From assembly GCF_004365175.1 (NCBI RefSeq), contig NZ_SOCE01000001.1, forward strand, positions 1,537,154-1,601,153: 64,000 nt of DNA. The letters run 5' to 3'. The translations under genes and the position numbers were made by a program. The DNA is from Kribbella voronezhensis. Its GTDB lineage: Bacteria > Actinomycetota > Actinomycetes > Propionibacteriales > Kribbellaceae. The notes beneath the pieces are model-generated. The model did not search any database. It had not been told where the DNA came from and saw only the letters and a program-made list of their open reading frames with translations. Positions 7,121-15,857 of this stretch are shown here, piece by piece (within the stretch, counting starts at the first letter, position 1; each line of letters opens with the position of its first letter).

Positions 7121-10100
7121 TTAAAGCCTGGCCGGTGCCGTCGGGTAGGGGGCCGGCTCGACGTCCAGCTCGGCCATGCGCTGCACGTAGGTGCGGTAGG
7201 CCCGGCGGGCTTCGCCGTGCGCTCCACTGCTCTGGAACGCAGACACCAGCCCGAGGTGCGCGCGTTCGTCGTACTGGTCTCGTTGCAGGATGCGGAGCAG
7301 GTAACCGGCGGCCGCGTCGGGGTCGCGCTTGCTGCGATCGGCCAATACGCGGGCAACGCGGACATACAGAGCCCGGGCTTCCTCGCGCATCCCTGCGGCC
7401 CAGTCGGCGTATACGTCCTCTTCCAGGAAGTCACCGCTGTACGACGCTTCAGCGGCGCGCAACATCGTCAGGTCGTTGCTGTCGAGACCGGCTCGCGCAT
7501 CCCGCAAAAACCCCTCGACGTCGACGGCAGTCTGCTCACCGTCCAGCCAGATGGTGGCTCGGTCGGCGCCGACGAAGCTGTCCGGCGGATACGACTTGTC
7601 GGGGTCCAGCACGGACCGCACGGTCGACAGCGCCACCGACAGCCGCGGCGACGCGACCGACTCGCCCTGGTCGGGCCAGAGCAGGTCCAGTAGCTGCACG
7701 CGAGCCACTGGACGGCAGCGACGGGCGACGAGGATCTTCAGCAGGTCCCTCGCCTTCTTGGACGGCCATTCGCCAAGCTGCACGGGTTTGCCGTGCCGTA
7801 GTACGCGGAAGCCACCGAGGCACTCGATGCGTACTGGAGCGGGCCCTGTCTCTTCACCGGCGGCCAGCGCAGCTGCGGCGTAGCGGGTCGCTCCAGCTGC
7901 GAGGAACTGCTGGTGAGCACGCAGCGCCAAGTCCCTGGCCTCGGGACCGTGCGTCCGCCTGGACAGCATCAACTCGGCCCGCGCCTGCCCCAACGGATCG
8001 CCCAACTCAGTACGGATGTTCAGTACTTCGTGCAGTGGCTCGGCGCCGCCGTCCGCTGCCGCAAGGAGTTCCAGCGCGTCGGCAAGTCCTGCGCGGTCAC
8101 GCCGCTTGCGACACAGGGCTGCTGCTTGCTCTGCAGCAACTGCCGCCTCGGCCTTGTTGCCGGCGTGCAGGCTCACCCAGCCGAGGGCAACCAGGGCACT
8201 GGACTGACCGAGCACAGGCCCGTAAGCCACGGCCTGCTTGGCCATCTCGGCAAGCTCCGCGGCTCTCTCCGGCTCCTCCCCGGCAAGCACCCGCGCCAGC
8301 CCGGCCAACGAGGGCACCAGCGACTGCATGTCCTTCGTCTCGTCGGCCAAGGCGATGGCCTCTTCGAAACAAGCCCTCGCCATCGCCCGGTCGCCACGCT
8401 CGCGATAGACCTCGCCCAAAACAGAGAGCGGTTGTGCGACTCGCTTGGACTCCAGCTTCTGGTAGAGCGCCCTGGAACCTTCCAGCTCGCCAATGGCCTC
8501 GTCCAGCCGGCCCAGTCTCAGCAGTGCTTCGCCGCGATTATTCAGTGCGAGCGCCCGGAACACCGCGAAGCCGGACCGGTCGGCCAACTCCAGTGCACGG
8601 TCAAGCTCTTCCAGGCCGAGCATGTAGTCGCCCTCGGCGATGTGGTGAGATCCACGGTTCACCCGGATGCGGATCGACTGCAGCAGGTCACCTGCGCGCT
8701 CTGCGTGGTCCAGCGCGCGCAGGTAATGGGAGGCGTTGCCGCGCGGGTCACTGTCGACCGCGGCCAGCATCGCAAGCACTGTGTGGACGATCGCCAGCGC
8801 GCGGTCGTCGCGAGACGTCTTGGCGGCCTGCTGAGCCGCTTCGATCAGTGTGCGGCAGTCGTCGAACTCCCCGCGCAACCAGTGCGCTCCGGCCCACCAC
8901 GCCTGCAACAGCGCCTCATCGGCCGGCTGGCCGCCGTCGATCCGGCCTCGGCGATAGGTGGCGATGGCAACATCCGTCCGCCCCCGCAGGTGATGGATCA
9001 GGCCCAGGCGCCAGGCGATGGCGACCGGGATCTCCCCCTCGGGCCCGATGATCCGGTCGAAGCAGTCCTCCGCACCCTGCCAGTCGCCCAGAACCTGCCT
9101 GGCTTCGCCTTCCAGTTGGTCCATCGCCGCGTCGCGCAACTCCTGCGGCAGCATGGTGACGGCAGCGACCACCATCTCCGCCAGCCCACCCGCAACCATC
9201 GCGTGCCCGCGCTCGGTCAGCATGCGCGCCGCTTGCGCCGGATCGACGGCCTGGAAGCACGCCAGTGCATCCCGATGGTCCCCGACCGACTCGAACCAGC
9301 GGCCGGCCTGCTGGGTCAGTTCGATGATCTCTGCGTCGTCGGTGGACAGCCGGTCGTTGGCGAAGTCGCGAACCAGCGGGTTGAGCTCGTAGCCGTCCGC
9401 CTCGCCGGCAGAGACGAGCAGACCTCTCGTCCGAAGCTGTTGCAGCGTGTCGGCACTGTCAGTGAGCCCGATCGCCTGGCACAGCTCGGCCCCGAATCGC
9501 GGCAGCACAGCGACGGCGGCCACCAACCGGCGTACGGACGCAGGCTCGGCAGCGAAGACCTCCTCTGCCAGGTAGTCGTACAGCGGCCCGTCCGAACGCA
9601 GCGCACGTCGTAACCGGATGGATCGCTCGGCAGCCGGCACAGTCCGCAACGCCTCCACCGCAAGGCGAGTAGCAGCAGGCCACCCCTGTACTGCGGCTTG
9701 CAACGGCTCGGCGAGTTCGTCGACCCCTTCACCCAGTACTGCGCGCAGCACCTCCAGGGTCTCCGGCACAGTGAAGGCCACCGCCGTCGCGTCGATCTCC
9801 AGCACCTGGCCTCGGCCACGCAACCGGTCTATCCCGAACGGCAGCGCCGTACGGGAAGCCACCACCAGGTGCAGAGACGAGGGCGCCACCCTGACCAGTC
9901 CGTCGATCAGCTTGGCTGCCGGGTCGTGCGCATGGATCTCGTGGAGGTCGTCCAGGACGAGGACGAGGTCGTCGTGCAGGTTCTGCTCGAGCGCCTCGGC
10001 CAGCACCGCGGCGTACGCGAGTGCTCTGGTCTCCTGCTCGGCGTCTGCGTCCGGCCCACGAGGCCCTTGGAGCTCAGCAGCCAGCACTGCGGACAGTGCG

Positions 10101-10342
10101 GGGACCTGGCGCCGGAGTGCCTCCACCAGTGCGGTCACCATGGCAGCGAGCGAGCGGTCCTCGGCGCGGACGGTGTGCCAGGCGCAGGGCCGCCCGGCGG
10201 CCCAGGAGCCGAGCAACGTGGACTTGCCGAACCCAGCGTCCGCGACGACCGTCACCAGCCGCCGCCGCGCGCCCTCGTCCAGCAGCGCCAGCAGGCGCGG
10301 CCGTGCCACCGTCCCCTGCAAACCCGCGCCGTCCCCAGCCAT
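7121..10342 (-). CDS. large STAND-type ATPase regulator with TPR repeats and C-terminal BTAD domain
   Basis: A 1073-aa regulator. Residues 10-300 form a MalT-like NTPase: Walker A ADAGFGKST near 35-43 and Walker B LVLVLDDLHE near 127. Residues about 350-790 are TPR-like helical repeats rich in Ala and Leu. The C-terminus (about 815-1073) begins with PVRIECLGGFRVLRHGKPV, an OmpR-like winged helix, and continues as a bacterial transcriptional activation (BTAD) domain ending in AYRTYVQRMAELDVEPAP. This is a SARP-like order reversed, with the DNA-binding module at the C-terminus. Such proteins sense a ligand through the ATPase/TPR part; the ligand and targets here are unknown. The M23-like gene follows after 12 bp. 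Confidence 0.9.
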   Translation of the reverse strand: MAGDGAGLQGTVARPRLLALLDEGARRRLVTVVADAGFGKSTLLGSWAAGRPCAWHTVRAEDRSLAAMVTALVEALRRQVPALSAVLAAELQGPRGPDADAEQETRALAYAAVLAEALEQNLHDDLVLVLDDLHEIHAHDPAAKLIDGLVRVAPSSLHLVVASRTALPFGIDRLRGRGQVLEIDATAVAFTVPETLEVLRAVLGEGVDELAEPLQAAVQGWPAATRLAVEALRTVPAAERSIRLRRALRSDGPLYDYLAEEVFAAEPASVRRLVAAVAVLPRFGAELCQAIGLTDSADTLQQLRTRGLLVSAGEADGYELNPLVRDFANDRLSTDDAEIIELTQQAGRWFESVGDHRDALACFQAVDPAQAARMLTERGHAMVAGGLAEMVVAAVTMLPQELRDAAMDQLEGEARQVLGDWQGAEDCFDRIIGPEGEIPVAIAWRLGLIHHLRGRTDVAIATYRRGRIDGGQPADEALLQAWWAGAHWLRGEFDDCRTLIEAAQQAAKTSRDDRALAIVHTVLAMLAAVDSDPRGNASHYLRALDHAERAGDLLQSIRIRVNRGSHHIAEGDYMLGLEELDRALELADRSGFAVFRALALNNRGEALLRLGRLDEAIGELEGSRALYQKLESKRVAQPLSVLGEVYRERGDRAMARACFEEAIALADETKDMQSLVPSLAGLARVLAGEEPERAAELAEMAKQAVAYGPVLGQSSALVALGWVSLHAGNKAEAAVAAEQAAALCRKRRDRAGLADALELLAAADGGAEPLHEVLNIRTELGDPLGQARAELMLSRRTHGPEARDLALRAHQQFLAAGATRYAAAALAAGEETGPAPVRIECLGGFRVLRHGKPVQLGEWPSKKARDLLKILVARRCRPVARVQLLDLLWPDQGESVASPRLSVALSTVRSVLDPDKSYPPDSFVGADRATIWLDGEQTAVDVEGFLRDARAGLDSNDLTMLRAAEASYSGDFLEEDVYADWAAGMREEARALYVRVARVLADRSKRDPDAAAGYLLRILQRDQYDERAHLGLVSAFQSSGAHGEARRAYRTYVQRMAELDVEPAPYPTAPARL

Positions 10343-10527
10343 CTGGCCACCTTCCCGTCCCCTGTCGCGAGATTAGTGTCGCGGAGGGGCTGCAGCTACA
10401 ACAGCACCCTCAGTAGCCGGTTCGCAACGGTGCCGGCACTGATCTCACGCCCAGGAATCCCCGCCACGCCCGCTCCTGAGCCTGCCGGGCGCGACCCTGT
10501 CGGCGTGTCGCCGTAGGGTGGGTGCCC

Positions 10528-11136
10528 ATGAACGACCGGCTGGTGTGGATCGACTGTGAGATGACCGGACTCGATCTGGTGGCGGACGCCCTGATCGAGG
10601 TGGCGGTCCTCGTCACCGACTACGAGTTGAACGTGCTCGGCGAGGGGATCGACCTGGTGATCGCACCACCCCCGGGCGCGCTGGAGCAGATGGGCGACTT
10701 CGTCCGCGACATGCACACCGCCTCCGGCCTGCTCGCCGAACTCGAGCACGGGATCGAGCTCGCCGACGCCGAACAGCAGGTGCTCGACTTCATCGCCGGC
10801 TACGTCCCCGACCCGCGCAAGGCCGCGCTGGCCGGCAACTCCGTCGGCACCGACCGCACCTTCCTGGTCCGCGACATGCCCAAGGTCGAGGCCCACCTGC
10901 ACTACCGCAACGTCGACGTCAGCTCGATCAAGGAACTCGTCCGCCGCTGGTATCCGCGCGTGTACTACGCGACGCCGGCCAAGAACGGCAACCACCGCGC
11001 CCTCGCCGACATCACCGAGAGCATCGCCGAACTCAGGTACTACCGGCAGACCGTCTTCGTGCCCCAACCGGGCCCCGACAGCGACACCGCGAAGGCCGCC
11101 GCCAGCGCCGTCTCGGCCCCGATTTCAGGGAACTGA
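10528..11136 (+). CDS. orn: oligoribonuclease
   Basis: A 202-aa DEDDh 3'-5' exoribonuclease that degrades 2-5 nt RNA fragments and, in bacteria that make c-di-GMP, pGpG. ATG at 10528 gives MNDRLVWIDCEMTGLD, the family start; an in-frame GTG lies two codons upstream. Catalytic acidic residues are in WIDCEMTGLD, in the AGNSVGTDRTFL segment, in RNVDVSS, and His/Asp in NHRALADI. Length and sequence are typical. The orn - tRNA-His order is a common actinobacterial arrangement. Confidence 0.97.
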   Translation: MNDRLVWIDCEMTGLDLVADALIEVAVLVTDYELNVLGEGIDLVIAPPPGALEQMGDFVRDMHTASGLLAELEHGIELADAEQQVLDFIAGYVPDPRKAALAGNSVGTDRTFLVRDMPKVEAHLHYRNVDVSSIKELVRRWYPRVYYATPAKNGNHRALADITESIAELRYYRQTVFVPQPGPDSDTAKAAASAVSAPISGN

Positions 11137-11193
11137 CGATCGTCGCTATGATTACCCAGCCGTCGCAGTCAGGACGGCAGCAGTACCGAACAT

Positions 11194-11267
11194 GGTGGGT
11201 ATAGCTCAGCTGGTAGAGCACCTGGTTGTGGTCCAGGGGGCCGCGGGTTCAAGTCCCGTTACTCACC
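11194..11267 (+). tRNA. tRNA-His (GTG)
   Basis: Acceptor arms GTGGGTA (11195-11201) and TACTCAC (11260-11266) pair over seven positions with one G-U; the anticodon stem CCTGG/CCAGG encloses TTGTGGT giving anticodon GTG. The extra G at 11194 (G-1) faces the discriminator C at 11267, the histidine identity element. The CCA end is not encoded (CCGG follows). Confidence 0.95.
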
Positions 11268-11273
11268 CGGCTG

Positions 11274-11320
11274 GCCCGGCGTGTCTGCGGAAGGCGCAGA
11301 CATTGCCGGGCTCTTTTTTT
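11274..11320 (+). terminator. intrinsic terminator after tRNA-His
   Basis: GCCCGGC (11274-11280) pairs with GCCGGGC (11305-11311) around an inner hairpin GTCTGCG/CGCAGAC, followed by TCTTTTTTT. Strong U-tract for this GC content. Confidence 0.9.
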
Positions 11321-11565
11321 GTGCGCGGTCGCTTCGCTCCGCGCGGGCGGGGGCTTCGCCACCCGCACCCCCTTGCCGGGGGCTGGGGTTCGCTTGGGGG
11401 CTCCCTGGCGGGGAGCTGTGTTCGGATGGGGGCCCTCGATGCGCCTCCACTTCTCGCCGGTCCATCGCCGTCCCCACCCCGGTGCGCTCCGCCTTTCCTT
11501 GCCGCACGCCTTTTTTGGGTGGGTTTGTGCGGGGGTTGGTGGGGGTGGGCTGGGAGGATCGGGGG
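11321..11565. other. non-coding, hairpin-rich intergenic stretch
   Basis: No gene with coding character is seen. The first 100 bases contain successive short inverted repeats closed by TTCG-like loops (for example GCGCGG/CCGCGC and GCGGG/CCCGC). The frames open here are GC-skew shadows. A GGGAGG site near the end serves the GTG start at 11566. Confidence 0.5.
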
Positions 11566-12057
11566 GTGAAGTCGGGCAGCGTTTGGTTTGTGTATGGGGT
11601 GGCTGTGCTGGTCACGTTCGTGATCGGGGTGGTCGCGTTCGGGGTGTTCGTGTTGTCGAAGGTGTTCGGCGGGGGGTCGACTGAGGAGTCCTCGCCGGCG
11701 CCGGCAGTTGTCCAGGCGAGCCCGTCGGTCAGGGCTACACCGGTTCCGCGGAAGAGGGCTGCTCAGGTGTTGGGGGTGCGGGCTGTGGTGGCTGATGCCC
11801 GGCAGGTGGTGGTGACGGTGGCGACGCCGGTGGGGTGTGCGAAGAATCTGCGCGCGGTCGCTTATGCCGAGGGGGTCGGCGCGGTCGCGGTGCGGGTCAC
11901 GCAGGAGGTTGGCGCCGGGTGCCGATGGCAGCGCAAACCTGTGCTGGTCACGGCCAAGGCCCCGGTCGGTGACCGCACGCTGATCGTCAACGGCACCCCG
12001 TGGACACCGACCGAGTCCGGCGAATACCAGCAGGCGCTTCGCGCCTCGACGTCCTGA
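11566..12057 (+). CDS. small membrane-anchored protein of unknown function
   Basis: A 163-aa protein. GTG at 11566 is preceded by GGGAGG at a good distance; the frame stays open further upstream but that part is Arg/Pro/Ser-rich shadow sequence. After VKSGSVW comes a hydrophobic segment (about residues 7-31, VYGVAVLVTFVIGVVAFGVFVL), then a Ser/Pro-rich linker and a compact domain with two cysteines (VGCAKN and GAGCRW) that could form a disulfide outside the cell. No family recognised. Single gene between tRNA-His and the DHFR-like gene. Confidence 0.75.
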   Translation: MKSGSVWFVYGVAVLVTFVIGVVAFGVFVLSKVFGGGSTEESSPAPAVVQASPSVRATPVPRKRAAQVLGVRAVVADARQVVVTVATPVGCAKNLRAVAYAEGVGAVAVRVTQEVGAGCRWQRKPVLVTAKAPVGDRTLIVNGTPWTPTESGEYQQALRASTS

Positions 12058-12093
12058 CCGATTCCTTTTCCGGGTCCGCGCGGTCTACCTGTC

Positions 12094-12663
12094 ATGACTG
12101 AAAACAGACCCCGCCGGCTGGCCCTGTCCGTCCTCGTCTCGCTCAACGGCGTCATCGGCGAACCGATGACCTGGGCCGGACCGTACTTCGGAGAAGGTAG
12201 CGCCGCCCATTCCCTCGCCGTCCTGGAGCGCAGCGACGCCTTCCTGATGGGCCGGCACACTTACGAACTGTTCGCGCGACAATGGCCGACGGCGACCGGC
12301 CCGTACGCCGACCGGCTCAACCGGATGCCGAAGTACGTGTTCTCGTCGACCCTCACCGAGGCCGAGTGGACCAACACGACCATCGTGGGTGGCGACGTCG
12401 TGGCCGGAGTGCGGGAACTGAAAGAGGCGGGCGGCAACGATCTGATGGTCTACGGGCACGGCCGGTTCGGGCAGACCCTCGTGGATGCGGGGCTCGTGGA
12501 CGAGTTGACTGTCACCGTCGTACCGGTGTTCGTGCCCGGTGGCACGCCTTTGTTCCGCGACGGCGGGCAGGGGCACCATTGGGAACTCGTCCATGCCGGC
12601 GAAGGCCACGACCCGGGCCTCGCGACCCTCACCTACCGACCCGCAACCGCTGCGAAGGCCTGA
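12094..12663 (+). CDS. dihydrofolate reductase family protein (RibD C-terminal type)
   Basis: A 189-aa NADPH-binding reductase-fold protein. It starts RRLALSVLVSLNGVIGEPM, with SDAFLMGRHTYELFARQWP and GGNDLMVYGHGRFGQTLVDAGLVDELTVTVVPVFVPGGTPLF, the standard signature of the RibD_C/DHFR-like family common in actinobacteria. True folate reductase activity is unlikely; substrates are mostly unknown. Its stop and the sigma-factor start overlap (TGATG at 12661-12665), so the two proteins are translationally coupled and probably respond to the same signal. Confidence 0.88.
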   Translation: MTENRPRRLALSVLVSLNGVIGEPMTWAGPYFGEGSAAHSLAVLERSDAFLMGRHTYELFARQWPTATGPYADRLNRMPKYVFSSTLTEAEWTNTTIVGGDVVAGVRELKEAGGNDLMVYGHGRFGQTLVDAGLVDELTVTVVPVFVPGGTPLFRDGGQGHHWELVHAGEGHDPGLATLTYRPATAAKA

Positions 12664-13694
12664 TGAAGACGATCTCCAGCGACGACCGCGACCAGTTCCT
12701 CGAGGACACCGAGCAGTACCGCTCCGAGCTGCTCGCCTATTGCTACAAACTGCTCGGCTCGTTGCACGAGGCGGAGGACGTCGTACAGGAGACCTGCCTG
12801 CGCGCCTGGCGAAGCCAGGACACGTTCGAGGGCCGGTCGTCGCTGCGCACCTGGCTGTACCGCATCGCGACCAACCAGTGCCTGAACGCGCTCGGATCTC
12901 CGCAACGCCGTGCGCTCCCGTCCGGATTGTTCGCACCCAGTCAGGATCCGGGCGCGATGATGGCACCCGCCCAGGGCGAAAGATCATGGCTCGACCCGTT
13001 CCCGGGACCTGCCGCCCACGAGGGCGACCCGGCCGAGGTCGTCGCGGCCCGGTCGAGTCTGCGCTTGGCGCTCGTTGCCAGCCTGCAGCACCTGCCACCA
13101 CGGCAGCGGGCGGTACTCATCCTGCGGGAAGCACTCGGGTACCGCGCGGCCGAGGTCGCCGAGATGCTCGAGACCTCCGTGGCCGCGGTCAAGAGCGCTC
13201 TGCAGCGTGCCCGCGCCACCCTCTCCGAAGTCGCACCGACCACCGAGGAAGTGGTCGAGCCCGACTCTCCGGAGGCGCGCGCGATCCTCGACCGCTACAT
13301 GGACGCCTTCGAGCGCGCGGACGTCGAGGCGATGAACGACCTGCTCCGCTCCGACGCGAGGCTCGAACTGGTCCCGTCCGACGTCTGGTTCCAGGGCAAG
13401 ACCACCTGCGTCGGCCAACTGCGCGCGCGGGCCATGACCCAGCCCGGCCTCTACAAGATGCTGCCGACGATCGCCAACGGCCAGCCCGCGGCCGCCGCCT
13501 ACTACCGCAAGACCGTCGACGACGAGTTCAGGCCGTTCGCGATCTCGGTGCTCACCGTCGACCGCAGCAACATCATCGCGATCACGGTCTTCGCCGATCC
13601 GGCGCTGCTGGCCCGCTTCGGCTTCCCGGCCGAACCGGCAGCCGTCGACGCCGGACAGGTTCCCGGCCGGGCGGGTGACGCTGGGGCAGAATGA
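12663..13694 (+). CDS. ECF sigma factor with C-terminal SnoaL-like domain
   Basis: A 343-aa extracytoplasmic-function sigma factor of the SigG/ECF56-like class. Residues 15-85 are region 2 (YCYKLLGSLHEAEDVVQETCLRAWR, WLYRIATNQCLN); residues 135-190 are region 4 (LPPRQRAVLILREALGYRAAEVAEML, VAAVKSALQRARATL). The last ~130 residues from ARAILDRYMDAFERADVEAM form a SnoaL/NTF2-like domain, which in this class modulates sigma activity in place of a dedicated anti-sigma factor. Translationally coupled to the DHFR-like gene upstream. No anti-sigma gene is adjacent, as expected for this class. Confidence 0.92.
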   Translation: MKTISSDDRDQFLEDTEQYRSELLAYCYKLLGSLHEAEDVVQETCLRAWRSQDTFEGRSSLRTWLYRIATNQCLNALGSPQRRALPSGLFAPSQDPGAMMAPAQGERSWLDPFPGPAAHEGDPAEVVAARSSLRLALVASLQHLPPRQRAVLILREALGYRAAEVAEMLETSVAAVKSALQRARATLSEVAPTTEEVVEPDSPEARAILDRYMDAFERADVEAMNDLLRSDARLELVPSDVWFQGKTTCVGQLRARAMTQPGLYKMLPTIANGQPAAAAYYRKTVDDEFRPFAISVLTVDRSNIIAITVFADPALLARFGFPAEPAAVDAGQVPGRAGDAGAE

Positions 13695-13698
13695 CGAG

Positions 13699-14319
13699 AT
13701 GCCGGACGACGAGACCATCACCGAACAGCGGGTCCGCAACCGTTGGGGCGAGGGCGACCGGCTGCGGGTCGAGATCCTGGAAGGCGCCGGCCGGCTGTTG
13801 TCGGAACTCGGTGGCGAGGACGGCCTCACCATCCGCGGCGTCGCCCGGGCGGTCGGGATAGCGCCGGCCAGCATCTACCAGCACTTCGCCGACCGGGCCG
13901 CGCTGATCGACGGCCTGGTGGAGTACGAGTTCAGCCAGCTGATGAAGGCGATAACCGCCGCCGACGAGAGCCTCGACCCGACCGACGTGGTGGGCCGGGT
14001 GCGCGCCCAGGTGCACGCCCACCGAGATTTCGCCGACGCCAAGCCGGGGCACTACCGGCTGCTGTTCGGGAAGGCCACCCGACGGGCGATCCGCGGCGAG
14101 CGTCCGGTGAACGGGCCGCTGTTCGAGGTGTTCACGAGTTTCATCGCGGCCTTCGACCGCTGCGCCGAGGCCGGCTTCGCGCTCCGGGTGCCCAGCCAAC
14201 GGGCCGCCTCGCTGGTGTTCGTGAGCGTCTACGGGCGCGCGGCCCTGCTGGACGGCGTACGGATCGAACGGCCGGACGAAGACTTTCTCGACGATCTCGT
14301 CTCGCTGATCTTCGTCTGA
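13699..14319 (+). CDS. TetR family transcriptional regulator
   Basis: A 206-aa repressor. The ATG at 13699 is chosen; an in-frame GTG at 13675 would overlap the sigma gene. The N-terminal HTH (RVEILEGAGRLLSELGG...LTIRGVARAVGIAPASIYQHFADRAALIDGLVEYEF) is typical; the C-terminal part resembles the WHG-type ligand domain. It lies 4 bp after the sigma factor and 109 bp upstream of the P450 gene; the inverted repeat at 14371-14413 between them is a good candidate operator, so it probably controls the P450 electron chain. Confidence 0.9.
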   Translation: MPDDETITEQRVRNRWGEGDRLRVEILEGAGRLLSELGGEDGLTIRGVARAVGIAPASIYQHFADRAALIDGLVEYEFSQLMKAITAADESLDPTDVVGRVRAQVHAHRDFADAKPGHYRLLFGKATRRAIRGERPVNGPLFEVFTSFIAAFDRCAEAGFALRVPSQRAASLVFVSVYGRAALLDGVRIERPDEDFLDDLVSLIFV

Positions 14320-14370
14320 GCTCCTCACGAAGTGTGACCTCTCTCTCACTGTCTGGTATCGCCGGAGGCA

Positions 14371-14413
14371 GTTACCTAACGTCTGTTCAGTAAGAAAACA
14401 ATCGTTCGGTAAC
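14371..14413 (+). promoter_or_regulatory. inverted and direct repeats upstream of the P450 gene
   Basis: GTTACCTAACG (14371-14381) and CGTTCGGTAAC (14403-14413) are an 11-bp inverted repeat with one mismatch and a 21-nt spacer. GTTCAGTAA at 14385-14393 repeats GTTCGGTAA at 14404-14412 in direct orientation. The block is AT-rich relative to its surroundings and ends 15 bp before the P450 start. It fits an operator/promoter for the adjacent TetR protein. Confidence 0.5.
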
Positions 14414-14428
14414 TCTGGGGAGTCGACG

Positions 14429-15643
14429 ATGTCCGAGATCGTGGAGGAACTACCGACCTATCCGATGAGCCGCGGTCGCTGCCCGTTCGATCCGCCGCCG
14501 GAACTGGACCGGCTGCAGGACACCGAGCCGCTGTCCCGGGTGAAACTGTGGGACGGCAGTACGCCGTGGATGGTGACCCGGTACGACCACAGTCGCCAAC
14601 TGCTCGCCGACCCACGGATCAGTTCGGACCCACGCAACGACGGCTTCCCGTTCTCGAACGCGGCCCAGTCGCAGAACCGCGGCCAGTTCAAGGCGTTCAT
14701 CGTCCGCGACGATCCCGAGCACGCCGCCCAGCGCCGGCTGGTGACCGCCGACTTCATGATCAAGCGGGTCGAGGCGATGCGGCCGCGGATCCAGGAGATC
14801 ACCGACGGCCTGATCGACGACATCCTCGCCGGCCCGAAGCCGGTCGACCTGGTGGAGACGCTCGCACTGCCGCTGCCGTCCCTGGTGATCTGCGAACTGC
14901 TCGGCGTACCGTACGCCGATCGCTCGCTGTTCCACCGCCTGGGCAAGACGCTGCTCCGGCGTGACAACACCCCCGAGCAGAGCCGCGCCGCGAGCGAAGA
15001 ACTGCGGGCCTATCTGCGAGACCTCGTGAACCGCCTGGACGCCGAGCCCGACGACGCCCTGCTCAGCCGCCTGATCGTGCAGCAGTTGCGCACCGGGCAG
15101 ATGGGCATCGAGGACATCGTCGACATGGCTCTCTTACTGCTGATCGCCGGCCACGAGACGACCGCCAACATGATTGCCCTGGGCACCGTTGCACTGCTGG
15201 AACACCCCGACCAGCTCGCCGGGCTCCGCGACACCGACGACCCCAAGGTGGTCGCGAACGCCGTCGAGGAACTGCTGCGCTATCTGACCATCGTGCACAA
15301 CGGCCGGCGTCGCGTCGCGCTGGACGACATCGAGATCGGCGGCCAACTGATCCGCAAGGGTGACGGCGTGATCGTCGCGACCGAGATCGCCAACCGCGAC
15401 GCCGAGGCCTTCCCGGACCCGGACAAGCTGGACATCCACCGGGTGGCACGGCACCACGTGGCCTTCGGGTACGGCGTACATCAGTGCCTTGGGCAACCAC
15501 TTGCGCGGGTGGAGCTGCAGGTCGTCTACAGCACGCTCTACCGGCGGATCCCGACGCTCGCCCTGGCCGTCCCGCTGGACGAGGTGCCGTTCAAACACGA
15601 CATGGCGATCTACGGCGTGCATGCACTGCCGGTGACTTGGTGA
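14429..15643 (+). CDS. cytochrome P450
   Basis: A 404-aa soluble bacterial P450 (CYP105-like architecture). Visible motifs: I-helix oxygen-binding AGHETTANM near residue 241, K-helix EELLRY (ExxR-type), and the heme loop FGYGVHQCLGQPLAR with the thiolate Cys near residue 353. Start ATG follows GGGGAG. Directly downstream are its ferredoxin and ferredoxin reductase, making a full class I chain: NAD(P)H to reductase to 3Fe-4S ferredoxin to P450. Substrate unknown; the TetR neighbour suggests induction by the substrate or a related compound. Confidence 0.96.
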   Translation: MSEIVEELPTYPMSRGRCPFDPPPELDRLQDTEPLSRVKLWDGSTPWMVTRYDHSRQLLADPRISSDPRNDGFPFSNAAQSQNRGQFKAFIVRDDPEHAAQRRLVTADFMIKRVEAMRPRIQEITDGLIDDILAGPKPVDLVETLALPLPSLVICELLGVPYADRSLFHRLGKTLLRRDNTPEQSRAASEELRAYLRDLVNRLDAEPDDALLSRLIVQQLRTGQMGIEDIVDMALLLLIAGHETTANMIALGTVALLEHPDQLAGLRDTDDPKVVANAVEELLRYLTIVHNGRRRVALDDIEIGGQLIRKGDGVIVATEIANRDAEAFPDPDKLDIHRVARHHVAFGYGVHQCLGQPLARVELQVVYSTLYRRIPTLALAVPLDEVPFKHDMAIYGVHALPVTW

Positions 15644-15656
15644 TGGGAGACAGGGG

Positions 15657-15851
15657 ATGAAGGTCGTTCTCGATCAGGACAGGTGCATCGGGTCGGGGCA
15701 GTGCGTGCTGTCGTCGCCCGAGGTGTTCGACCAGCGTGACGACGACGGCATCGCCGTACTGCTGGCCGAACAACCTCCGGCCGATGCCGAGGAAGGTGCG
15801 CGGGAGGCGGCCCGGATCTGCCCGGCGCTCGCGATCACGGTGGCGGAGTAG
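15657..15851 (+). CDS. 3Fe-4S ferredoxin (P450 partner)
   Basis: A 64-aa ferredoxin that carries electrons to the P450. It starts MKVVLDQDRCIGSGQCV and has three cluster cysteines (Cys10, Cys16, Cys55 in ARICPALAI); the fourth position of a 4Fe-4S site is a Gly/Ser, so a [3Fe-4S] cluster is expected. The gene lies 13 bp after the P450 and 6 bp before the reductase, a tight operon. Confidence 0.95.
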   Translation: MKVVLDQDRCIGSGQCVLSSPEVFDQRDDDGIAVLLAEQPPADAEEGAREAARICPALAITVAE

Positions 15852-15857
15852 CCGCGC

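Noticed and set aside
7135..9613. Long plus-strand frames opposite the BTAD regulator
   Set aside because: The minus-strand protein has Walker and BTAD motifs; the plus frames have none.
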